64,000 nt of DNA from Desulfobulbaceae bacterium (GTDB taxonomy: Bacteria > Desulfobacterota > Desulfobulbia > Desulfobulbales > SURF-16). Positions 45,262 to 54,190 of this stretch are shown piece by piece (positions within the stretch are counted from its first letter, which is position 1; every line of letters begins with the position of its first letter). The position numbers and the translations under genes are program-made. The notes beneath the pieces were generated by a model that did no database searches, was not told the DNA's origin, and worked only from the letters and a program-made list of their open reading frames with translations. The stretch spans positions 1-64,000 of the forward strand of contig JAGXFQ010000035.1 of assembly GCA_024637145.1 (NCBI GenBank), in the 5' to 3' direction.

Positions 45262-46196
45262 TGGGCCTCCTTGGCAAAGAAGTGGTCGATGAGAGCACAA
45301 TAGGTCTCTATCTTTTTGGTTTTTTGAATATTTTTTAAAAGCTTTTTGCTGTTTTTGAGGCTGGCGGCCAGATAAAACCAGACCCCCTTCATCCGGCCCA
45401 GGTGGTGACTGCCGCCGTCTAGGCGCTGACCATACAGGGTGAAGAGCTCGTCATGGAAGGCCTTGAGCTGGACAAGGGGGTGTGACGGCAGCGGCACGCC
45501 CTTGATCTGGCCCGGCAGGAAGGGGTCGCACAGGGCGCCGCGGCCAATCATCCACCTCTGCACCTCTGGAAAACGGCGGCTCAACCGCTGGAAGTCGGCA
45601 AAGGTGCACAGGTCGCCGTTGTAGGCCACGGGGTTTGTCGAATGCGCCAGGCAAAAGGCAAAGGCCTCCAGGTCCACTTTGCCCTTGTAGAGCTGGATGC
45701 CCAAGCGGGGGTGGATGATCAGTTCCTGCAGGGGAAAGGCGTTGAAAATGGGGAGCAGCTCCCTGATCTCAGCGCTGCTTTGTCTGCCCAGTCTGGTCTT
45801 GATGGAGAGCCGGCAGGGCATGTCCGCAATGGTCTCCAGGAAGGAGGTGATCTTGTCCGGTTCCGGCAGCAGGCCGGAACCGCGACCCTTGTTGGCCACC
45901 ATGGGGTAGGGGCAGCCCAGGTTCCAGTTCACTGTTTCATAGCCAAGATCAAAAAGCATGGTGGCAAGGATCTTGAACTGATGGGCGTCCTTGGAGAGAA
46001 TCTGCGGAACCAGGGGAAGATCCTTGTTGTTTTCCGGCAGCAGGTCGGCAAGCCGGGCGGACTTGACCTTGCTGCCCTCAAAGGTGGTGAGAAACGGGGC
46101 CATGGCCAGGTCAAAGCCGGGGAAATGCCGGGCAAAGGTATTGCGGTAGATGGCATCGGTGAGTCCCCGTAAAGGGGCCAGGCTGAGAAAGGTCAT
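45225..46196 (-). CDS. dus: tRNA-dihydrouridine synthase family protein
   Basis: A 323-residue FMN-dependent TIM-barrel enzyme reducing uridines in tRNA. Seen: LAPLRGLTDAIYRNTF, VNWNLGCPYPMVANKGRGSG with the catalytic Cys, LSIKTRLGR, IIHPR, YNGDLCTFADF and MIGRGALCDPFL. The overall pattern resembles the DusC branch more than DusB; the target position is not assigned. It begins three bases after the asnS stop and shares its 3' end with the TraB-like gene, forming a three-gene operon. Confidence 0.88.
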   Translation of the reverse strand: MTFLSLAPLRGLTDAIYRNTFARHFPGFDLAMAPFLTTFEGSKVKSARLADLLPENNKDLPLVPQILSKDAHQFKILATMLFDLGYETVNWNLGCPYPMVANKGRGSGLLPEPDKITSFLETIADMPCRLSIKTRLGRQSSAEIRELLPIFNAFPLQELIIHPRLGIQLYKGKVDLEAFAFCLAHSTNPVAYNGDLCTFADFQRLSRRFPEVQRWMIGRGALCDPFLPGQIKGVPLPSHPLVQLKAFHDELFTLYGQRLDGGSHHLGRMKGVWFYLAASLKNSKKLLKNIQKTKKIETYCALIDHFFAKEAQWQQQPPPPNNE

Positions 46197-46199
46197 ATC

Positions 46200-47597
46200 T
46201 TAGAGGGCTGCTGAGCCCGGGGTACGCGGAAAGGGGATGACATCCCGAATATTGCTGAGGCCGGTAATAAAAAGGACAAGGCGTTCAAAACCGAGGCCGA
46301 AACCGGCATGGGGTACGGTGCCGAAGCGGCGCAGATCAATGTACCATTGATACTCTTCTTCAGCCACTCCCCCGTCTGCCATGCGCTGCTGGAGGATATC
46401 CAGGCGCTCCTCCCGCTGACTGCCGCCGATGATCTCGCCAATGCCCGGGATAAGCACGTCCATGGCTGCCACGGTTTTGCAGTCATCATTGAGCCGCATG
46501 TAGAAGGGCTTAATCCCTTTCGGGTAATTGCTCACCATCACCGGGCCATGAAAGAGGCTGTCTGTCAGGTATTTTTCATGCTCGGAGTGGAGGTCTATCC
46601 CCCAGGATACCGGATATTCAAAGGGCTGCTTGCTGGCCAGGAGATGGTCGATGGCCTCGCTGTAGGTGAGGCGCTGAAAGGGTTCCTGCATTGTGGCCAG
46701 GCGCGCCAGCAGGCCCTTGTCCACAAAACTATTGAACAGACCAAGATCCTCCGGGCACGAGGCCAGGATGTCGGCCACCAGGTATTGCAGCAGCTCCTCG
46801 GCCAGATCCATATCCCCCTCGAGATCACAAAAGGCCATCTCCGGCTCCACCATCCAGAATTCGGCGAGATGGCGGCTGGTATTTGAGTTTTCCGCCCGGA
46901 AGGTGGGGCCGAAGGTGTAGACATTCCCCACGGCCTGGGCATAGGTCTCCGCCTCCAGCTGGCCGCTCACCGTCAGACCCGCCTTCTGGCCGAAGAAATC
47001 CTTGCTGAAATCCACCTGTTGGGCCGGTGAGGCCATGAGCTGATCAAGATCCAAGGAGGTGACCGTGAACATTTCGCCGGCCCCCTCACAGTCGCTGGTG
47101 GTGATGACCGGGGTGTGGATCTGATGAAAGCCGCGCTCCTGGAAAAAGTGGTGGATGGCATAGGAGAGCCGGCTGCGGATACGGATCATGGCCCCCATGC
47201 TGTTGGTGCGGCCGCGCAGATGGGGCAGGGTGCGGAGAAACTCAAAGGATTGTCTTTTTTTCTGCAGGGGATAGTGGTCCGGGTCTGCCCAGCCATAGAC
47301 GGAGATAGCCTGGGCGATAAGCTCGGCACTCTGGCCCTTGGCCGGCGATTTCTGGAGAACACCGACAATGCGCAGGCTGCAGCCGCTGGTCAGTTTTTTG
47401 ATTTCACTCTGGTAATTGGCCAGGGAGCTGTCGGCAATGACCTGGAGTCCCTGCACACAGGAGCCGTCCCCCACATCAAGGAAGGAAAAGTCTTTGGCGT
47501 CCCGTTTGGACTTGAGCCAGCCCTTTATTTCCAGGGTGGCGCCCCAAGGTGGGTTTGAAATTATTTTATTAAGGCGTTGCGAGCTGATGTCTGTCAT
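46200..47597 (-). CDS. asnS: Asparaginyl-tRNA synthetase
   Basis: A 465-residue class IIb synthetase of normal length. The N-terminal OB domain (GWLKSKRDAKDFSFLDVGDG) is followed by the class II core: FHQIHTPVITTSDCEGAG (motif 1), FGPTFRAENSNTSRHLAEFW (motif 2) and GFGLGFERLVLFITG (motif 3). GAGEMF and the Asn-type residues distinguish it from AspRS. It charges tRNA-Asn. First gene of the asnS-dus-TraB operon. Confidence 0.96.
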   Translation of the reverse strand: MTDISSQRLNKIISNPPWGATLEIKGWLKSKRDAKDFSFLDVGDGSCVQGLQVIADSSLANYQSEIKKLTSGCSLRIVGVLQKSPAKGQSAELIAQAISVYGWADPDHYPLQKKRQSFEFLRTLPHLRGRTNSMGAMIRIRSRLSYAIHHFFQERGFHQIHTPVITTSDCEGAGEMFTVTSLDLDQLMASPAQQVDFSKDFFGQKAGLTVSGQLEAETYAQAVGNVYTFGPTFRAENSNTSRHLAEFWMVEPEMAFCDLEGDMDLAEELLQYLVADILASCPEDLGLFNSFVDKGLLARLATMQEPFQRLTYSEAIDHLLASKQPFEYPVSWGIDLHSEHEKYLTDSLFHGPVMVSNYPKGIKPFYMRLNDDCKTVAAMDVLIPGIGEIIGGSQREERLDILQQRMADGGVAEEEYQWYIDLRRFGTVPHAGFGLGFERLVLFITGLSNIRDVIPFPRTPGSAAL

Positions 47598-47710
47598 GGC
47601 AAGGTTGGGGAGGCTGGAATTTTTTTCTGATTTGCCCTAGGTCTTATCAGTACCGGCGGAATTGTCAATTGTTATGATGGCTGGCTTGTCAATTTGAGGA
47701 GGGTTTTTTG

Positions 47711-48268
47711 ATGATGACCATAAAATCACTGGATCCCGGGCGGTGTGGCCTTTTGGTGGTGGATATCCAGGAGCGGATGATGCGGGTTGTTGCCGGCAGA
47801 GAAGAGGTGGTGCGCAACGCTGTGCTGCTCATTAAAACCGCCAGGGAGCTGGGCCTGCCCATGGTGGCCACCACCCAGTATGCGGCCCGCATCGGGGCAC
47901 TTCTGCCGGAAATAGTCGCTGAGATGGCTGAGGTGAAACCCCTGGATAAGCTGGAGTTCGGCTGTTTTAATAATGAGGCTGCTGCTGCTTCAGTGAAATC
48001 CTATCCAGCTATAGATACCTGGATTGTCTGCGGGGTGGAAACCCATATCTGCATTTACCAGACCATCATGGGCGGCATCAATGCCGGCTACGCCATGTGG
48101 CTGCCGGCCGATGCTGCTTCCTCTCGGGCAACCACAAACCATGAAACAGGGCTGGCCCGGATCCGGCAGATCGGCGGCGTGGTCGCCAATACAGAGATGA
48201 TCATCTACGAACTGCTGGGTAAGGCCGGGACGCCGACCTTTAAGACTCTGCTGCCCTTCTTGAAGTGA
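47711..48268 (+). CDS. Isochorismatase-like cysteine hydrolase
   Basis: A 185-residue alpha/beta hydrolase of the isochorismatase/nicotinamidase superfamily, with the catalytic triad visible as Asp in LLVVDIQERM, Lys in LDKLEFGCF and Cys in VCGVETHICIYQ (the Cys of the THIC segment). The set is closest to the YcaC/ISOC1-like hydrolases of unknown substrate. AGGAGG at 47697-47702 fits the ATG at 47711. It stands alone between opposite-strand asnS and the CheZ-like gene. Confidence 0.82.
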   Translation: MMTIKSLDPGRCGLLVVDIQERMMRVVAGREEVVRNAVLLIKTARELGLPMVATTQYAARIGALLPEIVAEMAEVKPLDKLEFGCFNNEAAAASVKSYPAIDTWIVCGVETHICIYQTIMGGINAGYAMWLPADAASSRATTNHETGLARIRQIGGVVANTEMIIYELLGKAGTPTFKTLLPFLK

Positions 48269-48495
48269 AATATCACCACCCTGCACCGTTCCCCAGGGGA
48301 GCTGCTAGGGGGCGGCACGCCGGCAATTAAAAAAAATATCAAGATTTCAAAATGTTGTGCCGATAGGTTCGCCTAAGGGCTTTCCTTTTTTTGCACAGGG
48401 AGAGCTGCCCAAGGTGAACTAACCAGGCTGTAGAGGCTTTTCATCCCCTCCTGAATATGTCCAGAAGGGGAGAATATTGACAAAGGGGGCGTGTT

Positions 48496-50007
48496 GTGGC
48501 GGAAAAACCGGAGATTTTTCTGGAAATAGGGGCAGGGTATTTTCGTATACCGACAGCTGAGGTCAACTACAATATTACCATGATCGGTGAATCATCGCCC
48601 GCTACCACCGGCCGGCCCTCTTTGCCTGCCGGGGGGCATCAGGCCTTTGCTGCGGCCAGTGCAGAGGGAGGCAGCGGCGATGACTACTATCAATTGGTCT
48701 CAGAGGATCTCTATCATGATATAGGGCAGCTGGCCAAATCTCTTAGTTCCACCATCATGGAAATCCCGGCCGAAGATCGCCGCCAGCAAAGGGTTACCCT
48801 GGATGAGGCGGGCGACAAGTTGGAAAGCGCCAAGACCCAGTTGAAAGATATTGTTGCCATGACGGAAAGGGCGGCCATGGAGATCATGGACAATGTCGAG
48901 AAGGTCCAGGGTGGGACGGGTGATGTGCAGACCCTTCTCTCCCAGTTGAAGAACCATCCCGCTTTTGGCTTAAACAGCATGGGTGAAAATGACGGCGCTG
49001 AAGAGGAGTCCCCGCTGGCGTCTGAGGTTGAAGTGGTCAGCGCTGAGATCAACAAGGCCCTTGCTCTCCTGGCGGCGATCAAGGAGAGTGGCCAGCCAGC
49101 CGCTCCAGCCGCCCCTTCGAAAACAGCTGAGAAAAAACAACGGTACCTCTTTGATCTCGATATCATTTTCCAGACCCTCTATGAGTTGTGCACCAATGAA
49201 ACGGTAAAGGAGCACATCTCCGGTGCCCGGGAAAAAGCAGGGGAGATTTTTGATCTCCCTCTTTTTCAGGATGCTCTCAGTGCCAAGCTTGCCGGCCAGG
49301 AGGCAGACGAAGATAATTATTTTAATGTGCCCATGTCTGATGTTTTTCAAGCCCTCTTTGCGGCCTGCAGTGACAAGAGCATCAAGAATCTCCTGAAAAA
49401 AATGGATAGTGGCCAGGCCACTATTTTTCTTGATCAGACCATTCCCCTGGAGGCTCCTGACCTTGAAGAGGTGGAAGGCCTCAGCTCAGAGGAGACAGAG
49501 GAGGCAGAAACTGCGGCCGCCCCTGATCCCCGGTTAGATGAAGTGGTCGCCTCTCTGCAGAAATCTCAAGAAACCTTGAGCGGGCTGCCCAAGTTGGCCA
49601 GCCAGGGGGCGGCGGCGGCGGCGGCCGGCAGTGCCATGACCCTTGCAGATCAACGTGATATTTTTGCTAAAATTGAATCGGCCTTTGGGGTTTCCACCTC
49701 TATAACAGCGGATGTCTCGAAAATAACAGAGGCCTTGAGTTTTCAAGATCTCTCGGGGCAGCAGATTATGAAGATTCTTAAGATGCTCAGTGACTTCCAG
49801 ATCCAGCTTTTGGCCATTGTGGTCAGCTTCGGCTCTCAGCTGAAAATGAAAAAGAATCAGGCGGATATCACCATTGAAGAGAGTAAGAGTCTGGCCCAGC
49901 ATGATGTGGACAAATATCTGACCTCCATATCGGGTGAAGGAAAGGAGGATGACGGCATGCTTGATCAGAGTACCGTCAACGAGATGCTGGAAGAGTTTGG
50001 TTTTTAG
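48496..50007 (+). CDS. CheZ-like phosphatase with large central insertion
   Basis: A 503-residue protein. The C-terminal region matches CheZ: ITEALSFQDLSGQQIMKILK, with the phosphatase residues Asp418 and Gln422, and the CheY-binding tail DQSTVNEMLEEFGF. The N-terminal half-helix DLYHDIGQLAKSLSSTIME and AMTERAAMEIMDNVEKVQ match the start of the CheZ helical hairpin. Between them lie about 270 extra residues with acidic and helical content that ordinary CheZ (about 215 residues) lacks. It should dephosphorylate a CheY-type regulator; no che operon is nearby. GTG start after AAGGGGG. A terminator follows. Confidence 0.75.
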   Translation: MAEKPEIFLEIGAGYFRIPTAEVNYNITMIGESSPATTGRPSLPAGGHQAFAAASAEGGSGDDYYQLVSEDLYHDIGQLAKSLSSTIMEIPAEDRRQQRVTLDEAGDKLESAKTQLKDIVAMTERAAMEIMDNVEKVQGGTGDVQTLLSQLKNHPAFGLNSMGENDGAEEESPLASEVEVVSAEINKALALLAAIKESGQPAAPAAPSKTAEKKQRYLFDLDIIFQTLYELCTNETVKEHISGAREKAGEIFDLPLFQDALSAKLAGQEADEDNYFNVPMSDVFQALFAACSDKSIKNLLKKMDSGQATIFLDQTIPLEAPDLEEVEGLSSEETEEAETAAAPDPRLDEVVASLQKSQETLSGLPKLASQGAAAAAAGSAMTLADQRDIFAKIESAFGVSTSITADVSKITEALSFQDLSGQQIMKILKMLSDFQIQLLAIVVSFGSQLKMKKNQADITIEESKSLAQHDVDKYLTSISGEGKEDDGMLDQSTVNEMLEEFGF

Positions 50008-50042
50008 CGGCCTGGTTGGCGGGGAAAAAAGTCGGTGTGCTG

Positions 50043-50087
50043 AAAAAAAGGTGGCTGGGGAAATATTCCCTGCCGCCTTTTTTTATG
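50043..50087 (+). terminator. Intrinsic terminator after the CheZ-like gene
   Basis: Imperfect stem AAGGTGGCTGGGG...TCCCTGCCGCCTT with loop AAATAT and seven T residues. Confidence 0.8.
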
Positions 50088-50140
50088 GCTTAGGGGATAA
50101 AAGACCCGCCTGCTGCGCCGGGAGCAGAAGAGGCAGTGAG

Positions 50141-50182
50141 ATAAAAAAAAGGGCTTGAAGAGAAAATCTTCAAGCCCTTACC
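50141..50182 (-). terminator. Terminator of tRNA-Cys (minus strand)
   Basis: A perfect 13-bp stem AAGGGCTTGAAGA / TCTTCAAGCCCTT; read on the minus strand it ends in eight T residues just after the tRNA 3' end. Confidence 0.85.
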
Positions 50183-50188
50183 TAAAAA

Positions 50189-50264
50189 TGGAGGCGGCAC
50201 CCAGAGTCGAACTGGGGAATAATGGTTTTGCAGACCACTGCCTTAGCCACTTGGCTATGCCGCC
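50189..50264 (-). tRNA. tRNA-Cys (GCA), CCA encoded
   Basis: The minus strand folds as a complete 76-base cloverleaf. The acceptor stem is GGCGGCA/TGCCGCC with discriminator T and encoded CCA. The D arm is AGCC...GGCT, the anticodon loop CTGCAAA gives anticodon GCA, and the T arm is CCCAG-TTCGACT-CTGGG. U73 and GCA are tRNA-Cys identity elements. A terminator follows directly. Confidence 0.96.
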
Positions 50265-50673
50265 TCAAATCTCTTATCGCACAAGAGGCGCAATAATATA
50301 CGCTGACCTGAAATTTGACAAGAGAAAAGGTGGAATTGTTTGCGGATATCTTCTTTGGTATTGGAAAAAAAAGAAGTAGAGCAAAATGGGCAGGAAAGGT
50401 AAGTTCCTTGAAATAGATTGAAAAAAAAGATCAGAGCGGAGCAATGGTTACTTGGAGGGGCTTTCTTTTTCCAATCAATTGCGAAGGGGAGCAGCGGCCA
50501 TGAGAGGAGCCTGCCCACTTGCCGGGGCAGCCAGCAACCGCGCCAACGGACGGCCTGCGGATTGGCGCAGATTTTGGCGGCAGAAACTTTTCTGGCGTTA
50601 TGGTGGTTGCTGTGGCGGGCCACCTCTCTTTCCATGATTTCATTTAAAAAAAAGTTGTTGTAGGAGTTCTGTC
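50265..50673. other. Gene-free region between tRNA-Cys and the duplicated-domain gene
   Basis: About 400 bases. Minus open frames here run into the tRNA and plus frames lack domains and start signals. No riboswitch or other RNA was recognised. Confidence 0.45.
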
Positions 50674-52173
50674 ATGCCTGTCCACTATTCTGCTCAGAGT
50701 GTTAAGCTTCTTGAAAAGCTGCAGTCGGCAATTCTCAACATAAACCGGCAAAGCACGGATGCGAATATCTTGGTTTTAAATCACGAGCTCGCCCTCCTGC
50801 GCAGTGAATGGCAGGGGCAAAAGGTACCTCTGATTTATCTACAGATCGTAGGAGGCCTGAGTCAATATATTGCCGCCACCAAAGAGCAGGCAGATCCCGG
50901 CGTCTTTTCCATGATGGGTACGGTTTTTGACAGCCTCGCTGACATGGTTGCGCATCCCACGGCTGAAGAAGCGCAGACCAAAAAGGTCATGGTGCAGGTG
51001 GAGGCCTATAATCAGCTGAAAAATGCCCTGGCCAGTGACCAAGCCGCCCCCCTTGCTGATCCGGAGATTGCCGGGAGCAAACAGGAAGCAGGCCCTGATC
51101 AGGATGTGCCTTCATGCCCTGCAGCTGGGGCCGGGCAGGCCGCCTCTTATCCAGATGAGGATGCAGAGATGGAGGTGGATCCCTCTCGGGCGGAGAGGTT
51201 TGTGGAGGCAGAAAAGGAGCTTGTGCCTACCCCCTTCGGGGATGATGTGGCTGCTTCTGGTGCCGCTGCTCTACAAAAAGAAGATGCCTTTGACTTGGAT
51301 GGCGTTCTGGAGAGAGATCTTCCTGGGCTGGACCAGGACGCCTCGGATCAGAAAGAGGTCAGCGGCCTAGGGGCAGGCCTTCAGATCAGCCTGGCGGCTG
51401 GGGGCGATGCTGAAGAGGAGATTTCCGGACTTGCAGATATGGAAGATCCACATCTCGATATCTTTAAGGTTGGGGAAGCAGAGGGCGGTGAGCCTGGGGC
51501 AGCAGGAGGCTTTGCTGACCTGGGATCCGCCCTGGATGATTTCTTTGCCGAGGAAGAAGCCGGGGCGGCCCCTGTAGCACGCTCTGAGGGGCCAGAATCT
51601 CGGGGGCTGGAAGTGATATCTGCAACCGGACCCGCCGCTCACAGTGACGTGCTCCGTGGGGTTGCCGAACTCAAGGACCTGCTTGTGTTAACGGCCGGGG
51701 GGATTGATGACCAGCTCCTGGGCCGTCTGGATGCCAACCTGGCTGCCCTGGTGGAGGGCCTGGCCGGCCAGGAGGTGGCCCTTGCCCATCTCCGTTTGGT
51801 GGAGGAGGTTGTCCATTATGTGGCCAGCCATCAAGGGCAGGTGCTTGCAGAGGCCATGGCGTGCCTGCAAAAGGTGATGGCAGGTTTTGCAGAGCTCCTG
51901 GCTGATAACGATGCAGACAGGTCTCTGTGGGCGGTGAGGGCGCTTGCCGCTTTTATGCATTGGCACCAATGGCTGGTTGCTGACCTGGAAAAGCGTTTGG
52001 AGGCGGCCCAGGGCCAGGACAATGATTGGGTGGGGCAGCACGCGGAGAGCCCCGGGGCAGCAGGAGCAATTTCCCAGCCCCAGAAGCTGAAACAAGAAAT
52101 TCTCTCTGAGGTGCGGCAGATGCTTGCCCTGGAGATGCAGAGCCTGCGCCGGGAAGTGGTAGTCAGAGACTAA
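50674..52173 (+). CDS. Uncharacterised acidic protein with duplicated helical domain
   Basis: A 499-residue soluble protein. Residues about 10-95 (LLEKLQSAILNINRQ... KVPLIYLQIVGGLSQYIA) and about 330-410 (LKDLLVLTAGGIDDQ... EVALAHLRLVEEVVHYVA) align as copies of one helical domain. A related segment seems present in the protein at 2392. The middle (about 120-320) is acidic and low in complexity. The C-terminus (SQPQKLKQEILSEVRQML) is a possible coiled coil. No catalytic motif. It follows a CheZ-like gene, 670 bases upstream across the tRNA, so a role in the same signalling path is possible but unproven. The ATG has an AGGAG (about 50661) nearby. Confidence 0.62.
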   Translation: MPVHYSAQSVKLLEKLQSAILNINRQSTDANILVLNHELALLRSEWQGQKVPLIYLQIVGGLSQYIAATKEQADPGVFSMMGTVFDSLADMVAHPTAEEAQTKKVMVQVEAYNQLKNALASDQAAPLADPEIAGSKQEAGPDQDVPSCPAAGAGQAASYPDEDAEMEVDPSRAERFVEAEKELVPTPFGDDVAASGAAALQKEDAFDLDGVLERDLPGLDQDASDQKEVSGLGAGLQISLAAGGDAEEEISGLADMEDPHLDIFKVGEAEGGEPGAAGGFADLGSALDDFFAEEEAGAAPVARSEGPESRGLEVISATGPAAHSDVLRGVAELKDLLVLTAGGIDDQLLGRLDANLAALVEGLAGQEVALAHLRLVEEVVHYVASHQGQVLAEAMACLQKVMAGFAELLADNDADRSLWAVRALAAFMHWHQWLVADLEKRLEAAQGQDNDWVGQHAESPGAAGAISQPQKLKQEILSEVRQMLALEMQSLRREVVVRD

Positions 52174-52220
52174 AGGGGGATGATGCCTGTTGTTGTTCGT
52201 CCGTACCGGTGATCGCCAAA

Positions 52221-52262
52221 AACAAAAACCGCCGCCCCTCCAAAGGGGCGGCGGTTTTTGTT
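52221..52262. terminator. Bidirectional intrinsic terminator
   Basis: A perfect 18-bp stem AACAAAAACCGCCGCCCC / GGGGCGGCGGTTTTTGTT with loop TCCAAA, between convergent genes. Confidence 0.94.
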
Positions 52263-52268
52263 GCTTCT

Positions 52269-52475
52269 TTAACAGCCTTCAATGGCTTTTTTTGTTTTGG
52301 AGCTCTGGATTGTCACCTCCTGGCCAATCTTGAAGTCCTCGGCAGAGGTGGGGCAGGTAAGGGTGATGTTCTTTTCATCCACCGCTTTTACCGTACATTT
52401 TGCCCGTGCTGCCAGGGCATTGCCGGAGGCAGCGGCAAGGGTCAGGGCCAGGGCTAAAGTCAATATTTTTTTCAT
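52269..52475 (-). CDS. Small exported protein with two cysteines
   Basis: A 68-residue protein. Signal peptide MKKILTLALALTLAAASGNALA, then about 46 mature residues (KCTVKAVDEKNITLTCP...GQEVTIQSSKTKKAIEGC) with three cysteines, two of them possibly disulfide-paired. The short OB-like strand pattern is not assignable to a named family. The start at 52475 has GGAGAA at proper distance; five upstream residues are possible but unlikely. Seventy bases downstream of the triheme cytochrome gene and in the same direction. Confidence 0.7.
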   Translation of the reverse strand: MKKILTLALALTLAAASGNALAARAKCTVKAVDEKNITLTCPTSAEDFKIGQEVTIQSSKTKKAIEGC

Positions 52476-52546
52476 GATCATCTTCTCCATATACTCGGGT
52501 TTTATTCTTTGGCCTGTCCCAGAGGTCAGACCGGTGGGTACTTTGA

Positions 52547-52996
52547 TTATGCGGGGTTATGACATCCTCGGCAGGAGGTGGGGCCGGTGGCCAGCTCCGC
52601 CTTCTTCATGCTCTTGTGGCAATCCAGGCAGAGGGCGTGCATATACTTTTTGACGCTCCCGGCACTCTCTACCTCCTCGACCTGTTTCTGCTGGGCGGCT
52701 GCAGAGTGCACAGTCTCGTTACTCTCCGCTCCAGGGTGGCAGGCGGTACAGCTGAACTGCTCGTCATAGCTCCTGCTGACATGGCTGCTGTTATTCTGGA
52801 GAATGGTTCCGGCGTGCTTGGCATGGCTAAAGGCCGGCACGGTTTTACTATCCTCACCCATGGTCTGTAATGAGGGATTTGAGGACTGGAGATTGATATC
52901 CACCTGTTCCGGGATATCAAAGGCCAGGGAGCTGGTGCTGCATCCCAGAAGCAGGATGGCAGCGCTTAAAAATGATGTGGACACGGTGCGTTTCAT
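52547..52996 (-). CDS. Triheme class III-type c cytochrome
   Basis: A 149-residue exported cytochrome. The leader MKRTVSTSFLSAAILLLGCS contains a possible lipobox (LLGC), so it may be a lipoprotein. Three heme motifs are visible: CTACH, CLDCH and CRGCH, with extra His (FSHAKHAG, SSHVSRS) for axial ligation, as in cytochrome c7/c3 relatives. It would shuttle electrons in the periplasm. AGGAG precedes the ATG at 52996. Divergent from the XRE-EF-hand gene, with about 300 bases between. Confidence 0.85.
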   Translation of the reverse strand: MKRTVSTSFLSAAILLLGCSTSSLAFDIPEQVDINLQSSNPSLQTMGEDSKTVPAFSHAKHAGTILQNNSSHVSRSYDEQFSCTACHPGAESNETVHSAAAQQKQVEEVESAGSVKKYMHALCLDCHKSMKKAELATGPTSCRGCHNPA

Positions 52997-53299
52997 GACC
53001 TCTCCTTTTTTTAATGGTTGTTGGTTGATGGAAAATCCCTTCTCGATGTCCATACTTTAAGGGGCGACACCCAAAAGAAAAAGATGACATGGGGTCATGT
53101 GGAGAGGGGGATGGGGCCATGTCAGGTGGAGATCTTGTTAAAACAAGGGGTTGTGGATAGCCATGTGGGGTGGCAGGGCCGCCAGGGAGGAGAAATCCTG
53201 CTTGAAAAAAGCTCGGGAAGGCTTACAATGTGGTCATCTTCTCAATCTTAAAATGAAAAAATATCCTTGAAAGAAAAAATTCTCCCTTCAGGTCTGGTC

Positions 53300-54190
53300 A
53301 TGGTGCGTATTGACGGCCGCCTTGTACGCCAATTGCGCGAAGAAAAGGGGCTGACGCAGCTCTACCTGGCCACGGCTGTGGGGGTAACCACGGATACGGT
53401 TTCCAGATGGGAAAACAGGCATTATCAATCCGTCAAAATGGAAAATGCCCAGAAAGTGGCTGAAGCCCTTGACGTCGAACTTGCCGCCATTCTGGAGGTT
53501 AAGGAGAGGGGGGAGCAGTCAGAAAAAACCGAACCTGGCCAGCCTCCGCCGGTCAGGGGCAACCTCCAGAAGTTTTTGGCGCTGTGGCCCGCCTTCCTGG
53601 CCCTTGTTTTTATGATTGCGGCCTTGGTTGTGTACAGTCGCTTCCAGGAACCTGTGCCGGAAATTATCCTGACGGCAACCAGAAAAACTCCCACGCATGC
53701 CTTGCCCGGCAGCCCCTTTCCCGTGGTGATCACCGTGGAAACCAGGAGCACGCCCCTTTCCGTGGTGATTCGTGAAGCCCTGCCTCCAGGGGTACGGGTA
53801 ACCTCTTCCTTTGCTCCCCCCCAGCCGGAGGCCAAAAGCGAGTGGAAGTGGGTGATCAGGCATATGAGTGGTCAGCAGCATTTCGGCTATATGGCCACGG
53901 CGCCCGGCCCTGAGGATCTCCATTTTCACGGCTCCGTGACCACCAGGGAGGGCCGGCAAAAAGAGGTGGTTATCGGCGGCAGCCAAGCCCTGATCATGGC
54001 GCCCTTTCACTGGGCAGACAGCAATCGAGACGGCATGATCAGCGATGAGGAGATTCTGGTGGTCTATGATGATTTTGCTGAAGTTCCCGGCCTTAGCGTG
54101 GATGTGGAACTGGTGGAAGAGATGTGGATGGGGAGCGGTTATCGCTGGCAGTCGGAGAAGGGGGTTTTTGAGGTCACTCCTTGGGAGTGA
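53300..54190 (+). CDS. Membrane-anchored XRE regulator with periplasmic EF-hand
   Basis: A 296-residue protein. Residues about 5-65 form an XRE-type HTH (LVRQLREEKGLTQLYLATAV, then TTDTVSRWENRHYQ). A charged linker leads to one TM helix (FLALWPAFLALVFMIAALVV, about 95-115). The periplasmic part begins with a conserved-repeat-like beta region (FPVVITVETRSTPLSVVIRE) and ends with an EF-hand loop at D240-S-N-R-D-G-M-I-S-D-E-E251, with acidic side chains at positions 1, 3, 5, 9 and 12. It looks like a one-component transmembrane regulator able to sense Ca2+ or an envelope state. Divergently placed from the triheme cytochrome, a likely target. The ATG at 53300 is preferred to the TTG at 53267. Confidence 0.75.
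   Translation: MVRIDGRLVRQLREEKGLTQLYLATAVGVTTDTVSRWENRHYQSVKMENAQKVAEALDVELAAILEVKERGEQSEKTEPGQPPPVRGNLQKFLALWPAFLALVFMIAALVVYSRFQEPVPEIILTATRKTPTHALPGSPFPVVITVETRSTPLSVVIREALPPGVRVTSSFAPPQPEAKSEWKWVIRHMSGQQHFGYMATAPGPEDLHFHGSVTTREGRQKEVVIGGSQALIMAPFHWADSNRDGMISDEEILVVYDDFAEVPGLSVDVELVEEMWMGSGYRWQSEKGVFEVTPWE

Noticed and set aside
50255-50635. Minus-strand 126-codon frame
   Set aside because: It runs into tRNA-Cys and has no domain.
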